From Panopea generosa (taxonomy: Eukaryota; Mollusca; Bivalvia; Adapedonta; Hiatellidae): DNA of 64,000 nt. How positions within the stretch are numbered: the first letter of the stretch is position 1; each line of letters begins with the position of its first letter. Below, in pieces: positions 59,572-64,000 of the stretch. The position numbers were made by a program, and so were the translations under genes. A model generated the notes under the pieces. The model was not told the origin of the DNA. It saw only the letters and a program-made list of their open reading frames with translations, and searched no databases. Location: positions 47,566,236 through 47,630,235 of the forward strand of contig CM055900.1 in assembly GCA_029582155.1 (NCBI GenBank), read 5' to 3'.

Positions 59572-59599
59572 AAAAATAAATAAATAAATAAATAAAGAA
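59529..59599 (-). repeat. (TTTA)n microsatellite beside splice acceptor, gene B
   Basis: About 16 units, interrupted once (AAAAAATAAAT), in the same place as in gene A but longer. Confidence 0.9.
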
Positions 59600-62057
59600 A
59601 GATTAATTAAGTTAAGAAATAAAGAAAGGAAGAAATAAAGAAAATGAAAGAACAAAATAAAAAAAGAAAACACATTAACAAGTATAAAAATACAGCTTAA
59701 ATAAACAAAAAAAAAACAAACAGGCAAAAACATAAAGAAATAGAACATAAAAAGCAGTTATCGATAATCTGATTTATATTAAAACGATACATACACTATT
59801 TATTTTAATTGTTTTTAGCAATTTTATGTTATTATCTACGCACTTACTGGTGATACTAGGTCATTACTAAGACATTTAATAATTTCACTCATGCAGCGTT
59901 ACAGTAGCATAGTTTTACGACAATAACTGACTTTCAAGCATACTTAGTATTTTTCTGACATATATATTGCTTGTAATACACGTTGTTTTCATTATTTATT
60001 GCATAGAGCGAGTGATCTGGTGGTAGAGCACAGAGCACATGATCGGTGGGTCGTGTGTTCGGTCCTTTGTTACGGTTATATATGGTGTCCTTGAGCAAGG
60101 CATTTTTTTCCGTACATATGCTTACTGCTGGTCCTAATAACCAATTTTACAATCGAAGTCAAGAAAAAATAAGTTTAAACTAATTATTGATACTAATAGT
60201 TTTTAATGGACACCATTAAATGTTAAGATATCAATAAATAGAAGCGGCAAATAATCCGAAATGCATCTATAAAATTTCCATTACTTTAGCTTAGATGTTC
60301 ATATTTTCCCTCATACTAATTACTCGATCGTTATAATTAATTACGTTACCATAGGTGAGACAACATCCATAACATTTTATTGCATGTAGAGGTTTGTTGC
60401 CATGGTTGTGAAATGCTAGAAGTATTAAAACACGTAATTGTAAAAGGTAAATATCAATAAAGTGTGTATAATTCTATTATTCATAATGTATGTGTATTGC
60501 TTTTAAAACTGTATACTGTGTTCACATTAGAAACGTCATTTTTACAATTAGCAATACTCTGTTAATGTTAACACGTGCATGCTACAATCTGTGTTGATAT
60601 TTATCATTGTTTTAATTAAAATATTGATAACAAAACTGTTTACAAAGTTGACGTCCATGATTGGTTATCCGTACTTGATAAAATAAGGTCTAGGATGTCG
60701 TTGGTACGAAATTTAAAAATAATCCACATTTTTAAGTATTCTTTCATAGTATGATTGCATCCGCACATGAAAAATGCACAATAACTGAAAGGTTGGCTTG
60801 TTTTTTTAAAGGCACTTCAGTGAAACTCTAAGATGTTTGTAATAAAGAAATCCTCAAATGCTGATGAATCAATGCATCTGTCCTATAAAAGTCACATTTT
60901 AACACCAGTGAAGTCTTATTGCTTTATATGCTATGTCAGCGTTTGCTCTTTGTATTTGCGGTCAGATATCAAAGCCCCTATGAACCATTTTAAAAATATT
61001 TCAAACCTAATTACGTACTTTTTAAATCGAAAGAATCATAATACAGTGGTAAAACAGAGATGCAACTGTGCTGTAAGACTTAAGCATTTCGATACTGTCG
61101 GTCATATGTCACCGAGTAAAAACTAGTATAAAGTAACGAAATGTCACATTTATTTGATTAACCATTTTAAATTACAAAGGTCACAGTGTGGGTATTACAT
61201 TTGTACTAACCGATGAAATTTATAAAATATCACAGGGATGTTTAATGACCAGAATGTGTGAAAATATGTAATAGGTTATTAGTTTTATATGATTGTGTGA
61301 AAAATAAAACAAAAACGTTTAGATTCTGATTATCAATCTGTAAATATTCATTTATTGACTTCAACGTAGGTTTGAATTGTGGTACACATGAATGTACTGC
61401 ACACGAGTGACGTCGATGGTATTTGTAAGCAGTGACATTTGTCATGAATGCCTATCGAGGGGTTACTCTATATTAGTGAAAGCGATTCATGTATTAAAAA
61501 TATTTGCTATTTTGTCATATAATTTAAGGGTGGCTGTTTTATTATTATTTCTTTTGAAGCATTGACACCTAGATATATTTTACGCTTGACCACAAATATA
61601 CTAAACACATGTTATATACACATATAGTATTTACTCGTACATATCATTAATATAGCATTATTATATTGTTGAATAATTACTGATTTTAGCAAGTAAGTAG
61701 ATTTTAGAATAGTGACTTGTATACATGTTTATTATAATCTGTAAACGTGCAATATAACAGAAATCGCCAGGTCAAATGGATATATAAGTCAACCGTTTAA
61801 ATATACATATTGTTTTAAAGCATATCTTGTGTAGAAATTAATATCAACAATATCATAAATCTAGCATTATTACATAATAGGATATTAATTACAAAACCCG
61901 TTTGGGTTTCACCAATTATGCATGGTATTTCTTCTCCTAAAGTAATTTTTAACAAGATATTTAACTTCTTTATTTGAAAAGTTTGTAACAAGATATTCTA
62001 ATTGATCACAATTATTCATATGCTTAAAATTATCAGTTTTTCCAAATAAAACCTTAC
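59600..62057 (-). other. C1q gene B intron (most of 59506-62057)
   Basis: The intron is 2,552 bp, GTAAGG...CAG. It holds the SINE at 60005-60150 and about 180 bp near 61105-61285 that unit A lacks. The 97-codon ORF at 60833-61126 has no motif and is mirrored by a broken version in unit A. Confidence 0.75.
60005..60150 (+). mobile_element. tRNA-derived SINE in gene B intron
   Basis: Same element and place as 45205-45345: GTGATCTGGTGGTAGAGCAC (A box), GTGTTCGGTCC (B box, changed) and CCTTGAGCAAGGCA. Confidence 0.7.
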
Positions 62058-62445
62058 CTTTGTATTCCAATAGCGTTGTATTGATCTTCGCTTGCTTGTC
62101 AAGTAAGTCCTGTGACATTCGAATAACCTGTTTGTTGACATTTGAAATGGCTGTTTCGGTTAGTTCCTTCTGTTCTGTCAACGCGTCATTTAATGACTTC
62201 GTGTTAACTGCCTGTAATAACTTAATATTTGTTTCCAAACTTTTTATATTTTCTACCAACCCCTTCATTTGCCGATCCCAAACGTTCAACTGATCTTTGG
62301 TTAATTCCATCTGATGTTCCAGTCGTACCAATTTATGAAACACTTTTTCATCGTAATCGTACTTATGACATTTTGGTTCTTCCAGACTCCTTGCATAAGA
62401 TGTTGAGAAAATACATAAGACAGCAAACGTAATTCTGAAATACAT
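62058..62445 (-). CDS. C1q-domain protein, gene B, exon 1 (signal peptide, coiled coil)
   Basis: This exon encodes residues 1-129 plus one base. Residues 1-19 (MYFRITFAVLCIFSTSYARS) form a signal peptide with likely cleavage after SYA. EEPKC follows, whose cysteine may link subunits. A coiled coil of about 90 residues then runs from VFHKLVRLEHQMELTKDQLN through SLETNIKLLQAVNTKSLNDA to MSQDLLDKQAKINTTLLEYK, with a sequon (NTT). The coiled coil presumably trimerises the C1q heads in place of collagen. The donor is AAAG|GTAAGG, phase 1. This ATG was chosen over one at 62484 because it starts the signal peptide, it is the ATG kept in the inverted copy, and the upstream one would lie only about 13 nt from the expected transcription start. 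Confidence 0.9.
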
Positions 62446-62524
62446 TGTAGAAATAGATGCTCTGTGTTTGTGAGAGTTCAACAACGTCTACATCTGCTAA
62501 TGACTGTGAAACAGGCAAGCACGC

Positions 62525-62532
62525 CTTAAATA
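62525..62532 (-). promoter_or_regulatory. TATA box, C1q gene B
   Basis: TATTTAAG on the minus strand, conserved with gene A. It lies 80 bp upstream of the ATG, giving an expected 5' leader of about 50 nt. Confidence 0.65.
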
Positions 62533-62788
62533 CAACATGCTGCATACGCTGAAGTGGCCATCAAAACATAATTATTGGGTTACGTCCGTAGCGCAAATCT
62601 GTGTATAACATGTCATTATAAATAAAGACAATAAAATACGTCCAAAAGCAAAACAATCAAAACATGATTGCTCCAGTATCTTTATTAGATTAAAAAATTA
62701 AAAAAAATGAATTACAGTCTTCTTTCAAATTGGCAACCATATTGAGAAATGATATGTTTAATTTGTCAGAATGAATTTTGTTCATGAA

Positions 62789-62862
62789 GCCTCCGTAGGC
62801 GAGTTGTCTTTATAGTCATCTTAAGATCACTTACCTCTCGTCACTGAAGTGGTGAGTTCACG
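62789..62862 (+). mobile_element. SINE tRNA-like head, copy B
   Basis: CCGTAGGCGAGTTGTCTTTA and GTGGTGAGTTCACGCC match the head at 48275. It is followed by one unit of the 42-bp sequence. Confidence 0.65.
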
Positions 62863-62867
62863 CCAAG

Positions 62868-62918
62868 CTTGGTTCAAACATATTGTATGAAAAGGTTGGC
62901 CAGACACATGGTGGTTCA
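62868..62918 (+). repeat. Single unit of the 42-bp minisatellite
   Basis: TTGGTTCAAACATATTGTAT and GAAAAGGTTGGCCAGACACA then GGTGGTTCA: one unit and the start of a second. It is the unexpanded state of the array at 48354-49503. Confidence 0.9.
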
Positions 62919-64000
62919 ACTCAGATGCATGTACATATTCATATGGGTTTTCCTCTATGATGTTACAATAGCTTCCATTTATAACCTATAAGGTGTTAAA
63001 GATAACATATATCCCAATAAAAAAACAACATAAATAAAAGATGTCTATAGCGGTGAATATCGGAAAACTTCTAAAACACATCCGTATGGATGTTATATAC
63101 GCATTGGTCTTAATAATGAAATATACAAGTTATGTTTATAAGGCTTTCTATCAAAAGTGGGATCAGGCCAGACTTTTATATATAGAGCGTATAAATATAT
63201 TTATAGTCAGAGTATTTCATATGCATATTTTAATGGTCGAAACCCGTGTATGAAGCCATTTTGTAACCATGCTTTATTTTGCTAAATATATTTTTATGGT
63301 TACCATTATCAATTAAGGAAAGTTGTATATTACGTTCTGTTATTTTTCAATCATAAAAAGTAACGCATTTAATATACCATGTTTATATTTATTCATTTAA
63401 ATACTTCATACATTAGCAAAACAACATCGGATCCCTGAATACTGTTTGATAAAATGTGTTTACTGATCATAGACTCCTGCAAATGATAAACGGAATTATG
63501 GTAAAGATATTGATGCAGTCGTATGGTGTTATGCTGTTTTATTAAACTGCATCAAAATTATACTAGACTTGGATTGTTCATTCACAACAAAACCTTAACG
63601 CAAAAGGCTATGTCGACGCGACGTAATATTCCCAGGTTACAATTTTGTTACGCCTGACCTCCATGACAATTTACGAAAATTCCATAGAAAATATTTGGGT
63701 CACCATGTAAGTTCTCTCATTTTTATGAAAATGCAGGATACCTTTCGGAAATAACATGTATTCCTTATCTTATACTAAATATTTATATTATTACAATTTT
63801 TATCAATACTGTTTAGAATAGAAGGTGGTGCTAACTTTTCATTCAAAACTACATTTTATAGGTCAATCAAACTTTTCAAGCAAATAGTTCAAATAAGATG
63901 AAACACAATCTATTGCATTTCCAGTTAAATGTACTGTAAAACAATGAACTATTTTTTTATCCCTAACATCCGCATTCTTGAATACATCTGTAGCACGAAT
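62919..64000 (-). other. 5' flank of C1q gene B
   Basis: No gene is seen. It aligns to 49504-50511, with about 100 bp at roughly 63455-63550 that is absent from unit A. Confidence 0.6.

Larger units (their letters stand above)
57739..64000 (-). repeat. Direct duplication unit B (carries C1q gene B)
   Basis: It matches unit A (43104-50511) in order and orientation; the window ends inside it. Confidence 0.9.

Noticed and set aside
60833..61126. 97-codon ORF in the C1q B intron
   Set aside because: The equivalent in unit A (46558 on) has frame-breaking differences, so the frame is not conserved.

Overview
The window is eukaryotic nuclear DNA, A+T-rich and gene-poor. It is most likely from a mollusc and probably a bivalve. 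The evidence is spliced genes with GT-AG introns, a class A GPCR with tandem copies, C1q-domain secreted proteins with tandem copies (a family strongly expanded in bivalves), tRNA-derived SINEs with a body of the kind seen in molluscs, and decayed non-LTR and Tc1/mariner elements. No species is claimed. Nothing looks prokaryotic: there are no operons, rRNA, real tRNA genes or CRISPR arrays.

Layout. 1-9.9 kb: two copies of an unclassified interspersed repeat (570-1042 and 6965-8108), an 11-bp minisatellite (1577-3031), a possible promoter plus first exon (3501-3679), a SINE, a palindromic GGTGCACC repeat and a LINE endonuclease fragment. 9.9-24 kb: a duplicated class A GPCR locus. The first copy (11208-12212) is a pseudogene; the second (exons 19997-20284 and 22960-23961) is open and predicts a 429-residue receptor. 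Between them lie two decayed LINEs in opposite orientation and a pair of foldback MITEs. A Tc1 remnant sits inside the large intron of the intact copy. 24-32.9 kb: a nest of minus-strand LINEs, one inserted into the reverse transcriptase of another, then a dead Tc1 transposase that stops where a satellite begins. 32.9-39.7 kb: about 6 kb of a 45-bp satellite, followed by a 21-bp minisatellite.

39.7-64 kb: a C1q-domain locus built by direct and inverted duplication. Gene A (exons 47584-47971 and 44302-44726, minus strand) and gene B (62058-62445 and 59078-59505, minus strand) lie in direct repeats of at least 6 kb. A third copy of the first exon, inverted and broken (41864-42233), lies in an inverted copy of the locus. 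Its other arm is at 51138-53345, and both arms end in the same 21-bp minisatellite in opposite orientation (38916-39740 and 53350-55890). Gene B is intact: signal peptide, coiled coil, phase-1 intron, C1q domain, TATA box, and a poly(A) signal overlapping the stop. Gene A has ATA where B has its ATG and has lost about 40 bp of 5' leader.

Functionally, the window supports one intact orphan neuropeptide- or amine-type receptor, and one intact plus one start-damaged secreted C1q-domain protein that is probably a pattern-recognition lectin. The rest is repeats and transposon debris. The most unusual theme is the number of unrelated minisatellites (units of 11, about 25, 21, 30, 42 and 45 bp) and how closely they associate with transposon fragments and duplication boundaries.
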